A stretch of DNA of 64,000 nt from JAMLHH01 sp037189845 (GCA_037189845.1 JBBCIS010000003.1:248001-312000), one strand, 5' to 3'; numbered from the stretch's first letter, positions 1 to 8,096 are shown. Translations and numbers: made by a program. Notes: generated by a model from the sequence alone, not told the origin.

Positions 1-116
1 CTACAGATAGCAATATGCAATTGGAAGTGAATCATCTTGTACCGGGTATCTACATTCTTACAGTGACTGATACATCCGGTGCGGTATTAAGTACTTATAA
101 AATAGTGAAGCAATAA
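1..116 (+). CDS. C-terminal end of a type IX secretion substrate (partial)
   Basis: Only the last 37 or so codons are inside the window, read in the frame that ends at the TAA at 114-116. The tail contains LVPGIYILTV and ends TYKIVKQ. This is the usual pattern of the Por-secretion-system type A sorting domain: a Gly-Ile-Tyr strand followed by a basic, Val/Ile-rich final strand. The protein is therefore probably a secreted or surface-anchored protein exported by the type IX system. Nothing can be said about its catalytic or binding part, which lies to the left of the window. Confidence 0.7.
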   Translation, partial: TDSNMQLEVNHLVPGIYILTVTDTSGAVLSTYKIVKQ

Positions 117-254
117 TTGAGGGAGTGCAGAATGACAATGTCCGCTGTGTATCCGCCTTTTAAAATAGAAAAGCAAACTATAATATATGAAATCCTTGTT
201 GCTCAGGTTACACACATCACATATACACACACTTTTAATTGACAGCAAGGAAAA

Positions 255-283
255 AGGCCTCGAAACGGGGCCTCGCTTTTTTG
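255..283 (+). terminator. Rho-independent terminator after the partial secreted protein
   Basis: An 8-bp stem (255-262 with 266-273, one T-G pair) around an AAA loop is followed by CGCTTTTTT. It lies 139 bp past the stop of the partial CDS. The rest of the 117-423 gap holds no gene that I can support. Confidence 0.7.
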
Positions 284-423
284 GAGAATATCTACGCCGG
301 AATTTTACAAAACGTGCATGCTGGTTATGACATTCAATGACTATTTTGAAATAGAGCGTAGCAGTTTACTGCAAAAGATTAGAGAAAAACAGGCAAAGCG
401 ACCGGAAGCAGTACCACCGAATT

Positions 424-1440
424 TTAAAAGCATTCAGCTGTCAGCTCATTATTCACCATTGCACCTGCCATATTTCCGGCAGCAACAGCATTGGCAACTG
501 ATCGCATCATGCTGGTGCTATCTCCGCAGGCAAAAATTCCCGGAATGCTCGTTTTCTGAAACATATCAGCTTTGATGTGACCCATTTCTGTCAACTCGCA
601 ACCAAGTGCAACGGGAATAGTACAATGTTGCTCAAAAGGAATGGCAGCGTACACAGCATCAAAATTTTCTTTTGTCCCATCTTTGAAAATCAAGACATTG
701 ACCTGGCCATCCTGATGTTGGATTTCGGCTACTTCTTTTTCAATAAGGACGATGTTGTTCTTTTTCAGCTTATTCAGCTGCTCTTCTTTGAAATCCGGTT
801 TCCCTTGCGTGATAATTGAGATCCGGTCTGTGAGATTATTGACCAGGGTAGCTATATGAAAAGCTTTTTCGCCATTCGCCAGAATAGCCGTTTTTTCTCC
901 TTTAAATTCATATCCATGACAATACGGACAATGAATGACTGATTTTCCCCAGCAATCTTCAAATCCTTTGACAGCAGGAAAAATATCTTTTACACCGGTA
1001 GCAAAAATCAACTTCTTAGCAGAAAATATTTTGCCTGACTGCGTTCCGATTTCAAAGCCGATACCGGTTTTCTTTCCGGTTACCGCAATACCCTGATGAT
1101 ATTTTACGGTATCGTATTTCAAAACCTGTTCTCTGGCTTTAGCGGCAATTTCACCCGGAACAGTTCCGTCATGTGTAATGAAATTATGCGAATGTGGTGT
1201 ATAGCGGTTACAAGGTTCCCCGCTGTCAATGACCAGGACTTTTCTCAACGAACGGCCTAATGCCATAGCTGCAGAAAGTCCTGCATAACTACCTCCCACT
1301 ATAATAACGTCAAAAATCTGGTTGTTTTCCATCTCGTTAGATTTTGTGAATGAAGATAAAGGAAAAGGCAATATCATAGCCAGAGCCGTCATTCCTCCCT
1401 GTTTGATAATATCTCTTCTGCTCAGTTTGTTTTCTTTCAT
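424..1440 (-). CDS. Tat-exported NAD(P)/FAD-dependent oxidoreductase (thioredoxin-reductase-like)
   Basis: The 338-residue protein has a twin-arginine export signal (SRRDIIKQGG followed by a hydrophobic stretch). It is followed by an FAD-binding GGSYAGLSAAMALGR motif, a redox CxxC (HCPYCHGYEF) in the central domain, and a C-terminal FAD motif ending in ACGDSTSMMRSVANAVAAG. This order is that of low-molecular-weight thioredoxin reductases and their bacterial relatives. The start at 1440 puts the twin arginines at residues 7-8; an upstream in-frame ATG at 1464 would add eight residues. A twin-arginine signal on a thioredoxin-reductase-like enzyme suggests a periplasmic or membrane-side role, but the electron partner is unknown. 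It has no operon partner in the window. Confidence 0.8.
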   Translation of the reverse strand: MKENKLSRRDIIKQGGMTALAMILPFPLSSFTKSNEMENNQIFDVIIVGGSYAGLSAAMALGRSLRKVLVIDSGEPCNRYTPHSHNFITHDGTVPGEIAAKAREQVLKYDTVKYHQGIAVTGKKTGIGFEIGTQSGKIFSAKKLIFATGVKDIFPAVKGFEDCWGKSVIHCPYCHGYEFKGEKTAILANGEKAFHIATLVNNLTDRISIITQGKPDFKEEQLNKLKKNNIVLIEKEVAEIQHQDGQVNVLIFKDGTKENFDAVYAAIPFEQHCTIPVALGCELTEMGHIKADMFQKTSIPGIFACGDSTSMMRSVANAVAAGNMAGAMVNNELTAECF

Positions 1441-1469
1441 ACTGTTCGTATTTATTAGAAGCAAGAGCT

Positions 1470-1550
1470 TATTATTTGCTACTAATACACGAATTATTTT
1501 TAATCTCCATTTCTATAATAATTTCATTTGATTAGTGAATTCGTGGCTAT
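1470..1550. repeat. Dispersed intergenic repeat, copy A
   Basis: Positions 1470-1495 carry TTATTTGCTACTAATACACG followed by AATTA, and 1531-1550 carry ATTAGTGAATTCGTGGCTAT. Both blocks recur in the same relative order at 4750-4778 and 4829-4846 (copy B). The two blocks are partly complementary (CTAATACACGAATT against ATTAGTGAATTCGTGG), so each copy could fold into an imperfect hairpin. Confidence 0.6.
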
Positions 1551-1598
1551 TCTTTTCTTCAGTTATACCACTAAGAAATTAAATGTCTCCCAACTGAT

Positions 1599-2813
1599 TT
1601 ATTGTGGGAATGGATCAATAAAACGGATATTTTTCTCAAACATGTAGATTTCATCATCCTGCAACAAACAAGCTTCCAATTCTAAAATCATCTGCTCTTT
1701 CTCTATATCCTGACCTATAAAAACGAGCTCATTGATACGGTCACCCCATTGCTTCGACCATTTGCTTTCGATGTATGCCTGATTTTCTACAAATGAAGCA
1801 TAGCGGGTTCTTTCTGCATAAGGCATACTGCACCACCAGACTCCAGCTCTTTCCAATCTGAACGAACCTCCCGCCTGTGAAAAATTATATGCATCATTTG
1901 GACGTGATGCCAGCCAGAACAGACCTTTTGCACGGATGATATTGGCAGGGTAATCTTCATTCAGATATTTCCAGAAACGTTCAGGATGGAATGGTCTCTG
2001 ATCGCGGAACACAAAAGAGCTGATGCCGTATTCCTCTGTTTCGGGAGTATGGGTTTCTGCTTCCAGCTCTTTTTGCCAGCCTGCAGAATTTTCTGCTTCC
2101 TCAAAGTCAAATAACCCGGTATTCAGAATTTCTTTCAGTGGTATTTTTCCGAAAGATGATTCCAGAATTTTTGCCCCGGGGTTCAGCTTTCGAATAGCAG
2201 CTTTGAGCAGTCCTACCGTTTCAGGTTCTACTAAATCTGTTTTGTTGAGGATAATCACATTGGCAAATTCTATCTGGTCAGTCAGTAGATTGACAATCGT
2301 CCTGCTATCTCCCTGCATATCCGTCAGCTCTCTGTCCGCCAGCAGCTCGTCTGTCATGAAATCTTTGAAAAAATTATAACAATCCACCACTGTCACCATG
2401 GTATCTATATAGCTGAATTGTGAAAGATTGCTGCCTTTTTCTTCATCTGTAAAAGAAAAAGTCTGCGCTACAGGAACCGGCTCACTGATACCTGTGCTTT
2501 CTATGAGCAGATAATCAAAACGTCCTTCCTTCGCCAGCTTTTCTACTTCTGCCATCAAGTCTTCCCGAAGTGTACAGCAAATACACCCGTTGCTCATTTC
2601 CACGAGCTTTTCTTCTGTCCGAGAAAGGGTGTTTTCATTTTCCACCAGGCGGGCATCTATATTGACCTCGCTCATATCATTGACGATCACTGCCACTTTC
2701 ATACCTTCTTTATTGTGTAGGATATGATTGAGCAAAGTGGTTTTTCCGGCTCCGAGAAATCCGCTCAGCACCGTAACCGGTAATTTTTTATGGATTATAT
2801 GTGGCTGAACCAT
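1599..2813 (-). CDS. CobW/COG0523-family GTP-binding metallochaperone
   Basis: The 404-residue protein is a CobW-type G3E GTPase. It has a Walker A motif GFLGAGKTTLLNHIL (about residues 18-32), the metal-binding CxCC motif in GCICCTLREDL (about residues 76-86), a Walker B-like LLIESTGISEPVPV, a NKTDLV guanine-specificity motif and a C-terminal CobW_C domain. Family members insert or allocate Zn(II) or Co(II) under metal limitation. The start overlaps the end of a small upstream gene by 19 bp, so the two are probably translationally coupled. The adjacent Zur-like sites and His-rich lipoprotein support a zinc role. Confidence 0.88.
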   Translation of the reverse strand: MVQPHIIHKKLPVTVLSGFLGAGKTTLLNHILHNKEGMKVAVIVNDMSEVNIDARLVENENTLSRTEEKLVEMSNGCICCTLREDLMAEVEKLAKEGRFDYLLIESTGISEPVPVAQTFSFTDEEKGSNLSQFSYIDTMVTVVDCYNFFKDFMTDELLADRELTDMQGDSRTIVNLLTDQIEFANVIILNKTDLVEPETVGLLKAAIRKLNPGAKILESSFGKIPLKEILNTGLFDFEEAENSAGWQKELEAETHTPETEEYGISSFVFRDQRPFHPERFWKYLNEDYPANIIRAKGLFWLASRPNDAYNFSQAGGSFRLERAGVWWCSMPYAERTRYASFVENQAYIESKWSKQWGDRINELVFIGQDIEKEQMILELEACLLQDDEIYMFEKNIRFIDPFPQ

Positions 2814-2986
2814 GAGATGATATTTTGAAGATGCTGATTGCCGTATAACCGGACAAAATTTTGTGTTTCAGGATGATTACTGTCCTGATATATTTGCAGT
2901 CTTTGCTGTGCAAAATCTTTGGTAAGAGATATTTTGCAGTCATGAGTGATACAATGCACCCACTGCTCAAAACTTTGAGGTATCAT
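2795..2986 (-). CDS. Small conserved protein coupled to the CobW GTPase
   Basis: A 63-residue protein starting MIPQSFEQWVHCI and containing THDCKISLT and FVRLYGNQHLQNIISWF. Paired Cys residues in an HCITHDC context and an acidic/aromatic tail give it a recognisable pattern; I recall short proteins with this layout next to CobW-type genes in other bacteria, but the family name is not known to me. The start at 2986 was preferred to one at 3046 because the upstream extension is a low-complexity hydrophobic stretch. Its stop lies 19 bp inside the CobW gene. Confidence 0.6.
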   Translation of the reverse strand: MIPQSFEQWVHCITHDCKISLTKDFAQQRLQIYQDSNHPETQNFVRLYGNQHLQNIISWFSHI

Positions 2987-3027
2987 TAATAAAAAATAAA
3001 AAGGAAAGAAATGGATAAGAGAAAGAA

Positions 3028-3055
3028 TATTGCCCCATGTCATCATGAGGCAATA
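3028..3055 (-). terminator. Stem-loop downstream of the His-rich lipoprotein gene
   Basis: An 11-bp stem (3028-3038 with 3045-3055, one G-T pair) with a six-base loop is followed, on the minus strand, by a pyrimidine-rich run TTCTTTCTC. It separates the His-rich lipoprotein from the small CobW-linked gene. The remaining bases 3056-3264 contain no gene that I can support. Confidence 0.45.
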
Positions 3056-3264
3056 CTACAACAACATCTAAAATGAAATTTAGTCCACGGTCCACTGTTT
3101 TTGACGCAGTCCGCAGTCGGTCGTTTTTGCTAATTTCGGCAGTCACTGAGTGTTTCGATTTCGCTAACAACCACGTAGCAGAACTGTGGTTTCGAGGATT
3201 TCGAGTCCCTCAGCCCACGCCTCAACCACCGAAGTGTGAGCTGCGAACCGTTAACATTCAACCA

Positions 3265-3666
3265 TTAGTGATGATCTACTACTTCCAGAACGAACGTTTC
3301 TACAGCAGATTTTCCTGCGGCATTTTCTCCTTTGATAATCAGCTCTACTTTCTGATGCTCGTTTTCAAATTCTCCCAAAGTATAATCTTCCTCAAACTCA
3401 ATGACCTTATCATGGGAGTGTTTCCTCTTTGTCCATAAAGTATCATTCTGAGGTTGTGCAATCAGCCAAAGACGAGCCTCGTGCATTTCTTTTTCATCTA
3501 CGACATCTACGTGGATATGCAATACATCTCCCGGATGAAAATGGTCTTTGGTAGGTTCGTGAATAGTAATTACCGGCGCATGATCATGGTCGTGCTCTTC
3601 ATCCTTTTTACAGGAAACAGCAGCTAATATCAATACTGCTGCGGACATAAGTAGTTTCTTTTTCAT
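3265..3666 (-). CDS. Histidine-rich lipoprotein, probably zinc-binding
   Basis: The 133-residue protein begins with a lipoprotein signal (KKLLMSAAVLILAAVSC, Cys at about residue 19). It is followed by a His/Asp cluster EEHDHDH, further HFHPGDVLHIHVDV and KHSHD stretches, and a C-terminal VVDHH; about 14 His in all. The fold looks like a small beta-sandwich of the DUF4625-like type, but I am not certain of the family. The start at 3666 gives a clean signal peptide, whereas an upstream ATG at 3741 would lie inside a Zur-like site. With two Zur-like palindromes just upstream and a CobW gene downstream, it is probably a zinc-binding surface or periplasmic lipoprotein made under zinc limitation. 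Confidence 0.75.
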   Translation of the reverse strand: MKKKLLMSAAVLILAAVSCKKDEEHDHDHAPVITIHEPTKDHFHPGDVLHIHVDVVDEKEMHEARLWLIAQPQNDTLWTKRKHSHDKVIEFEEDYTLGEFENEHQKVELIIKGENAAGKSAVETFVLEVVDHH

Positions 3667-3687
3667 GATAAATGATTTAGTTAAATA

Positions 3688-3702
3688 TGCAACTGAGTTG
3701 CA
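3688..3702. promoter_or_regulatory. Zur-like operator, site 1
   Basis: A perfect 7-1-7 palindrome TGCAACTgAGTTGCA lies 22 bp upstream of the His-rich lipoprotein start. The 7-1-7 layout is that of Fur-superfamily boxes, and the zinc-related genes around it argue for Zur rather than Fur. Confidence 0.65.
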
Positions 3703-3725
3703 AATATAAAACAAGAAAGCATAAA

Positions 3726-3740
3726 TGCAACTCAATTGCA
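3726..3740. promoter_or_regulatory. Zur-like operator, site 2
   Basis: A second 7-1-7 site, TGCAACTcAATTGCA, has one mismatch between arms and flanking AAA/TTT that extend the symmetry to 3723-3743. Its centre is 38 bp from site 1. It lies 59 bp upstream of the Dph6-like start, so the pair could control both divergent genes. Confidence 0.6.
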
Positions 3741-3798
3741 TTTAATAATTAACTCTGCTTTCACTTTAATACATAATGAGCTGTATCTTTCTTTCAGA

Positions 3799-4491
3799 AT
3801 GCCGATACTCAAAACATATTTCAACTGGAGCAGTGGAAAAGACTCCGCCCTGGCTTTATACTATTTGCTTCAGGACAAAAAATATAGCGTAGAATATCTG
3901 CTCACCGTACTCAATGAGCAGCAGAACCGTGTGAGCATGCACGGGGTGAGAAATGAGCTTTTGCAGAATCAACTGAACGCCATAGGCATTCCATACGGTA
4001 CTGTCTTTCTTCCCGAACAGGCAGATAATAGTATCTACGAAGAAATCATGTCTGATAAAGTTGGTCAGCTTCATTCAGAAGGATTTGAATACGCAGCATT
4101 CGGAGATATTTTTCTGGAGGACTTAAGGCAATACCGGGAAAATCAGCTCCGGAAAATGGATATCAAAACAGTTTTTCCTCTTTGGAAAAGAAATACTCGG
4201 GAGCTGATCCATGAGTTTATCGATTCAGGATTTAAAACTATAGTGGTCAGTATCAATGCTTCCTTACTGGATGAAAGCTTTGTTGGCAGAACCATCGACA
4301 AAGATTTCATCAAAGACCTTCCTTCCAATGTAGACCCATGTGGAGAAAATGGAGAGTTTCATACTTTTTGCTTTGATGCTCCGTATTTCCTGCATCCGGT
4401 AGATTTTACAAAAGGGGAAAAAGTGTACAGGGAATATCATCACGAAGGTCAGAGCTATGGCTACTGGTTTTGTGATTTGCTTCCTGAATAA
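3799..4491 (+). CDS. Dph6-type ATP pyrophosphatase (diphthine-ammonia ligase homologue)
   Basis: The 230-residue protein opens with YFNWSSGKDSALALYYLLQ, the PP-loop (SGGKDS-type) of N-type ATP pyrophosphatases. It has the GDIFLEDLRQYRE and DPCGENGEFHTF motifs of the Dph6/MJ0570 family. Eukaryotic members amidate diphthine on EF2; bacteria lack diphthamide, so the bacterial substrate is unknown. The start at 3799 directly precedes the PP-loop; an upstream ATG at 3736 would overlap the second Zur-like site and is unlikely. Its position across from the His-rich lipoprotein suggests zinc-responsive expression. Confidence 0.8.
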   Translation: MPILKTYFNWSSGKDSALALYYLLQDKKYSVEYLLTVLNEQQNRVSMHGVRNELLQNQLNAIGIPYGTVFLPEQADNSIYEEIMSDKVGQLHSEGFEYAAFGDIFLEDLRQYRENQLRKMDIKTVFPLWKRNTRELIHEFIDSGFKTIVVSINASLLDESFVGRTIDKDFIKDLPSNVDPCGENGEFHTFCFDAPYFLHPVDFTKGEKVYREYHHEGQSYGYWFCDLLPE

Positions 4492-4553
4492 GATGAATTT
4501 CTGACGTTCATCTCCAAAAATCAAATTGAACTCCTGATTTGTAAGAATCAATC

Positions 4554-4588
4554 AAAAAGAGACATTAAGATACTTAGGCTCTCTTTTT
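4554..4588 (+). terminator. Stem-loop after the Dph6-like gene
   Basis: A 9-bp stem AAAAAGAGA (4554-4562) pairs with TCTCTTTTT (4580-4588), ending in five T. The loop is 17 bases and the stem is AT-rich, so termination strength is uncertain. Confidence 0.45.
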
Positions 4589-4707
4589 GACTTTGTGCCT
4601 TTGATATTTCATAGGCTATGTCAAATAATTAAAACTATTTTATACTCTATACTTATTCACACTCAGAACTGTCAGACCGTGAAGATGCTGAAAGATTTAG
4701 CCATTTA

Positions 4708-4846
4708 TTTAGTGAATTCGTGGCTATCCATGGTAGTCACATTTAAAAGTTTATTATTTGCCACTAATACACGAATTAACTTTTTAACAAAAACCCTGTT
4801 CAGGAAAAAAAAGAAAAATTATCTATTTATTAGTGAATTCGTAGCT
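4708..4846. repeat. Dispersed intergenic repeat, copy B (with an extra end block)
   Basis: 4708-4727 reads TTTAGTGAATTCGTGGCTAT, 4750-4778 contains TTATTTGCCACTAATACACG followed by AATTAA, and 4829-4846 reads ATTAGTGAATTCGTAGCT. It matches copy A at 1470-1550 with a few substitutions, but here the end block occurs on both sides of the middle block. The 4492-5064 gap is otherwise without a supported gene. Confidence 0.6.
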
Positions 4847-4924
4847 CTCTTTTGTCGAACATTCCCCAAAAAGTTAAATGCGAATGCGCCGTATCGGGAT
4901 GCAGGGACGTGCCATATTCCTAAA

Positions 4925-4991
4925 ATTAGGTATTTACATCACATTCTGATACCTAATAGTATTGAAATATCTATACCTATTTTATACCTAA
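4925..4991. promoter_or_regulatory. Iterated ATACCTAA/TTAGGTAT sites upstream of the iron cluster
   Basis: A 9-bp inverted repeat ATTAGGTAT (4925-4933) and ATACCTAAT (4949-4957) is followed by two more direct copies, ATACCTAT at 4973-4980 and ATACCTAA at 4984-4991. They sit 44-110 bp upstream of the Fur-like palindrome. No matching regulator was recognised in the window. Confidence 0.4.
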
Positions 4992-5034
4992 GAAAGCATT
5001 TTTATCGGTAAGCTTCTCCCCGTACCTTTGTCTA

Positions 5035-5051
5035 TTTAGAATAATTCTAAA
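5035..5051. promoter_or_regulatory. Fur-like box in front of the iron-uptake cluster
   Basis: The perfect 8-1-8 palindrome TTTAGAATaATTCTAAA ends 13 bp upstream of the first lipoprotein start. Its shape matches Fur boxes proposed for Bacteroidota, and the genes downstream (siderophore-type receptor, siderophore-interacting protein, PepSY) are classical Fur targets. Confidence 0.65.
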
Positions 5052-5064
5052 CTAAATACGACTC

Positions 5065-5535
5065 ATGAGAAATATTATCACTCAACTATCAAAAACCATT
5101 ATTTTCAGCTTGTTGGTCATCGCTATGTTTGCAGCATGCAGCAAGGATGAAGAAAACAAATGTGCTGTCACTAACGATGATTACTTAGGCACCTATTATG
5201 GAGAATATACATTTTCTGTAGGCGGATCGAAAATCAAAGACACTATCGTTGTTACCAAAAATTCTGATAACAAGCTGGATCTGTATAGCCATGTGATGGG
5301 TTCAACTATTGTGGCAAGTACTAACTGCGAAAAATTCAATATAGAGACTTTTACCGGAGTTAGTTTTGACCTTGGATGGGCTAATGTACTGGATGCAACT
5401 GGCTCAGGAAACGGCCAATACGACAATCAGAAAATCAAAGTTGCTATCAAATTCAGTGTGGTAGTAGCTGATATCGGTACCGGTCCTGCTGAATACAAAA
5501 ACATGATAGATCTGACAGGAGATTTTTCTAAGTAA
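5065..5535 (+). CDS. Lipoprotein of the iron-uptake cluster, paralogue 1
   Basis: The 156-residue protein has a lipoprotein signal (LLVIAMFAAC, Cys at about residue 25) followed by SKDEENKC. The mature part is about 130 residues of predicted beta-strands, with the pattern DDYLGTYYGEY, a central NTNC-type stretch (STNCEKFNIETF) and the tail GPAEYKNMIDLTGDFSK. The same pattern recurs in the protein at 8843-9325, so the two are paralogues. It is the first gene behind the Fur-like box and is 19 bp from the TonB receptor. A role as a surface or periplasmic lipoprotein assisting siderophore or heme capture is inferred from context; the family itself is not one I can name. Confidence 0.75.
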   Translation: MRNIITQLSKTIIFSLLVIAMFAACSKDEENKCAVTNDDYLGTYYGEYTFSVGGSKIKDTIVVTKNSDNKLDLYSHVMGSTIVASTNCEKFNIETFTGVSFDLGWANVLDATGSGNGQYDNQKIKVAIKFSVVVADIGTGPAEYKNMIDLTGDFSK

Positions 5536-5554
5536 CCGTCAACAAAAGATAGAA

Positions 5555-7906
5555 ATGAAATCTTTTTTTCTGTTGATATTGCTCTCATTCAGTGCAAATA
5601 TTTATGCGCAGCAGGCAAAAATATCAGGAATAGTACGTTCTGAAAGCAATGTTGCTCTGGCAGGTGCCAGTGTAGTGCTGGAAAATACTGCATCTGGTGT
5701 AGTGACCAATCAGTCCGGTGAATATGTTATTACTAACGTAAGTCCCGGAAAATACACGCTACAGGTATCTTATACAGGATATGTCACTCAGAAATCAGTT
5801 TTGAAAGTTAATGCCGGCGATGAGCTGACTCAGGATTTTCTGCTGGAGGAAGATAATTTATTGCTGGGTGAAACAGTGATCTCAAGCACTCCTAATAAGT
5901 ATAAAACAGAATCTGTTTCTGGTTCATTAAGACTGGAATCCAGGCTGACCGATATTGCTCAGAATATTGTGGTAGTAGATAAAAACATCATCAACGACCA
6001 GCAGATTTTCAATGTGCTCGATGGCCTCAACAGAAATGTCAGCGGCGTCAGAAGAGATATCCAGTGGGATAATGCTTATGCTGTACTGAATATCAGAGGC
6101 TCGCGTATTTCAGGAAATTTCAGAAATGGTATTCTGATGTTTAATTATCTGGGACCTCTGCCGGAAGATATGTCTTACGTGGAAAAAGTGGAGTTCATCA
6201 AAGGTCCGGGCAGCTTTATGATTGCCAATAATGAACCGGGAGGATTCTATAATGTCGTTACTAAAAAACCGACAGGAGCTTTCAGAAATGAATTAGGATT
6301 TTCTACAGGTAGCTTTAAGCTTTTCAGAGGGACGGGCGATTTTGACGGTACTATCGGTAAAAGCAAAAAGCTGCTGTATCGTGTCAATGTAATGGCTCAG
6401 CACAAAGGTTCATGGATAGACAAGGATAATCAAAACAGATATGTTGTCGCGCCGGTTCTGACGTATAAGATCACAGACAAAATCAGTATCACCGGAGAGT
6501 ATGTGTATCAGCATCTGAAGTTTGCACAGATGGCACCTTATGCTTTTTCTTCGAAAGCGTACAAAGATCTTCCCATCAGCTTTTATGGAGGCGATCCTTC
6601 ATTGGATCCTAACAAAACTCATGACCACACAGCATTCCTGACTTATCATCATATCATCAATGATAAATGGAAGCTGAATGCCCAGGCAGCTTATGCCAAT
6701 ACCAGACAGCGCGGGCAATACCTGTGGCCGATTACGATCGATCAGAATGGAAATGCTACGAGAGCTTTTTACCTGCAGGATCTGGATAATGCAGGATACA
6801 TGCAGCAGCTGACTGTCAATGGTACCATACGTTCGGGAGCTGTTACCCAGAAGATCCTTATCGGTGCCGATGCCGGTCACAAGACCTATTATCTGGATCA
6901 TACTATGCTGTCGATAGGTTTTCCGAATAATATTTATCAGCCGGTATATGGTGTGCCTGTTGATTCTATCCCTGATTATAATCACGACGCACCACTGGAA
7001 GACAGAGCCAACTACAGAGGGGAATATTTTTACAGCAGCATCTATGTGCATGATGAAGTACAATTGTTCAATGAAAAGCTCAGAATTACTGTAGGTGGAA
7101 GATTCTCACATACGAACAAAAAAACCGGTTCGATTGCCGGAATAGATCCTACCGTTTCCAAAAACAATGTTTTCACGCCAAGAGTAGCTGTCAGCGGTAC
7201 GATCAACAAATATCTTTCTGCTTATGGATTGTATGATGTGGCGTTTGTAGAGCAGCAGGGTTCTGATTATTACGCAAATCCGTTTGAAGCTTTAAAAGGC
7301 ACAAATCTGGAAGCAGGTCTGAAAGCAAATCTTTTCAAGGAAAAAATGCTGGCAACTGTAGCATATTATAATATCAGCAAGAAAAATGCTTTGACTACCG
7401 ATGCGGAACATCCAGGATTTATGAGGCAGTCAGGAAAAATTGATGCTCAGGGAATTGAAATTGATATTGTCGGACAGATTGTTGACGGGCTGAACGTAAC
7501 TGTAAACTATGCATTTACTGATTCAAAAATAACTGAAGACACAGACCCTCTTGTCGTAGGAACATATACGCCCGGTACTGCAAGACATATTACAAACGGA
7601 TGGATTCAATATCAGCTAACTAAAACCAGGCTGAAAGGATTAGGAGTATCTTTTGGATATCAGTATCAGGCTAAAAGATATGTATCGAGCATGGGAGCTA
7701 CAGATATTCTTCCTGACAATTATTTCAGGCTGGATGCAGGAATTTCCTGGACGAGGACTAAGTACAAAATCAGTCTATTGGCCAACAATCTGCTGAATGA
7801 ATATCTCTATACTGGTTCATTGGTAAATCTTGGCACCGGCAAACAATATTACTGGCAGACGGAAGCTCCGAGAAGCTTTGTGGTGAATGTAGCTTACAGG
7901 TTTTAA
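5555..7906 (+). CDS. TonB-dependent siderophore-type receptor
   Basis: The 783-residue protein has a signal peptide ending IYAQ (residue 18 or so) and a carboxypeptidase-regulatory-like domain at about residues 21-100 (ISGIVRSESNVALAGASVVL). A plug domain spans about 125-225 with VEKVEFIKGPGSFMIAN and EPGGFYNVVTKKPT, and a 22-strand-type barrel ends in VNVAYRF. The plug wording resembles FhuA/FoxA-type ferric siderophore receptors rather than SusC-type glycan transporters. It brings an iron chelate across the outer membrane with TonB energy. It is co-directional with the preceding lipoprotein and followed by an inverted repeat before the reductase gene. Confidence 0.88.
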   Translation: MKSFFLLILLSFSANIYAQQAKISGIVRSESNVALAGASVVLENTASGVVTNQSGEYVITNVSPGKYTLQVSYTGYVTQKSVLKVNAGDELTQDFLLEEDNLLLGETVISSTPNKYKTESVSGSLRLESRLTDIAQNIVVVDKNIINDQQIFNVLDGLNRNVSGVRRDIQWDNAYAVLNIRGSRISGNFRNGILMFNYLGPLPEDMSYVEKVEFIKGPGSFMIANNEPGGFYNVVTKKPTGAFRNELGFSTGSFKLFRGTGDFDGTIGKSKKLLYRVNVMAQHKGSWIDKDNQNRYVVAPVLTYKITDKISITGEYVYQHLKFAQMAPYAFSSKAYKDLPISFYGGDPSLDPNKTHDHTAFLTYHHIINDKWKLNAQAAYANTRQRGQYLWPITIDQNGNATRAFYLQDLDNAGYMQQLTVNGTIRSGAVTQKILIGADAGHKTYYLDHTMLSIGFPNNIYQPVYGVPVDSIPDYNHDAPLEDRANYRGEYFYSSIYVHDEVQLFNEKLRITVGGRFSHTNKKTGSIAGIDPTVSKNNVFTPRVAVSGTINKYLSAYGLYDVAFVEQQGSDYYANPFEALKGTNLEAGLKANLFKEKMLATVAYYNISKKNALTTDAEHPGFMRQSGKIDAQGIEIDIVGQIVDGLNVTVNYAFTDSKITEDTDPLVVGTYTPGTARHITNGWIQYQLTKTRLKGLGVSFGYQYQAKRYVSSMGATDILPDNYFRLDAGISWTRTKYKISLLANNLLNEYLYTGSLVNLGTGKQYYWQTEAPRSFVVNVAYRF

Positions 7907-7910
7907 GAAC

Positions 7911-8056
7911 TGACGATTTTTGATTTACGATTGATGATTATGCTAACGCAACCAATAATTGTCCGAACCATGTTTTGATGATGATTATTTTGTGACCGTT
8001 CTGGCTTCTTCTGAAATCAGAATCATCACATGAATCAAAGAAATCCCGGTTCAGAC
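7911..8056. repeat. Left arm of a large inverted repeat
   Basis: This about 145-bp stretch reappears in reverse complement at 11636-11787. Identical blocks include TATGCTAACGCAACCAATAA, TTTTGTGACCGTTCTGGCTT and TCAGAATCATCACATGAATC. It contains its own small palindrome TTCTGAAATCAGAA. It starts five bases past the TonB receptor stop. Confidence 0.85.
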
Positions 8057-8096
8057 GAAATGTAACAAAAGAAACTTTAAACTTTAAACACTTACT

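Noticed and set aside
318..575. Plus-strand open frame overlapping the end of the flavoprotein gene
   Set aside because: It is antisense to a well-supported gene for most of its length and has no recognisable motif or promoter.
2023..2379. Plus-strand frame inside the CobW gene
   Set aside because: Serine-rich shadow of the opposite strand; CobW motifs explain the region fully.
3736..3798. Upstream ATG extension of the Dph6-like gene
   Set aside because: It would translate through the second Zur-like site, and the PP-loop motif starts right after the 3799 ATG.
6599..7063. Minus-strand 154-codon frame in the TonB receptor
   Set aside because: Antisense shadow of the beta-barrel region without motifs or a start context.
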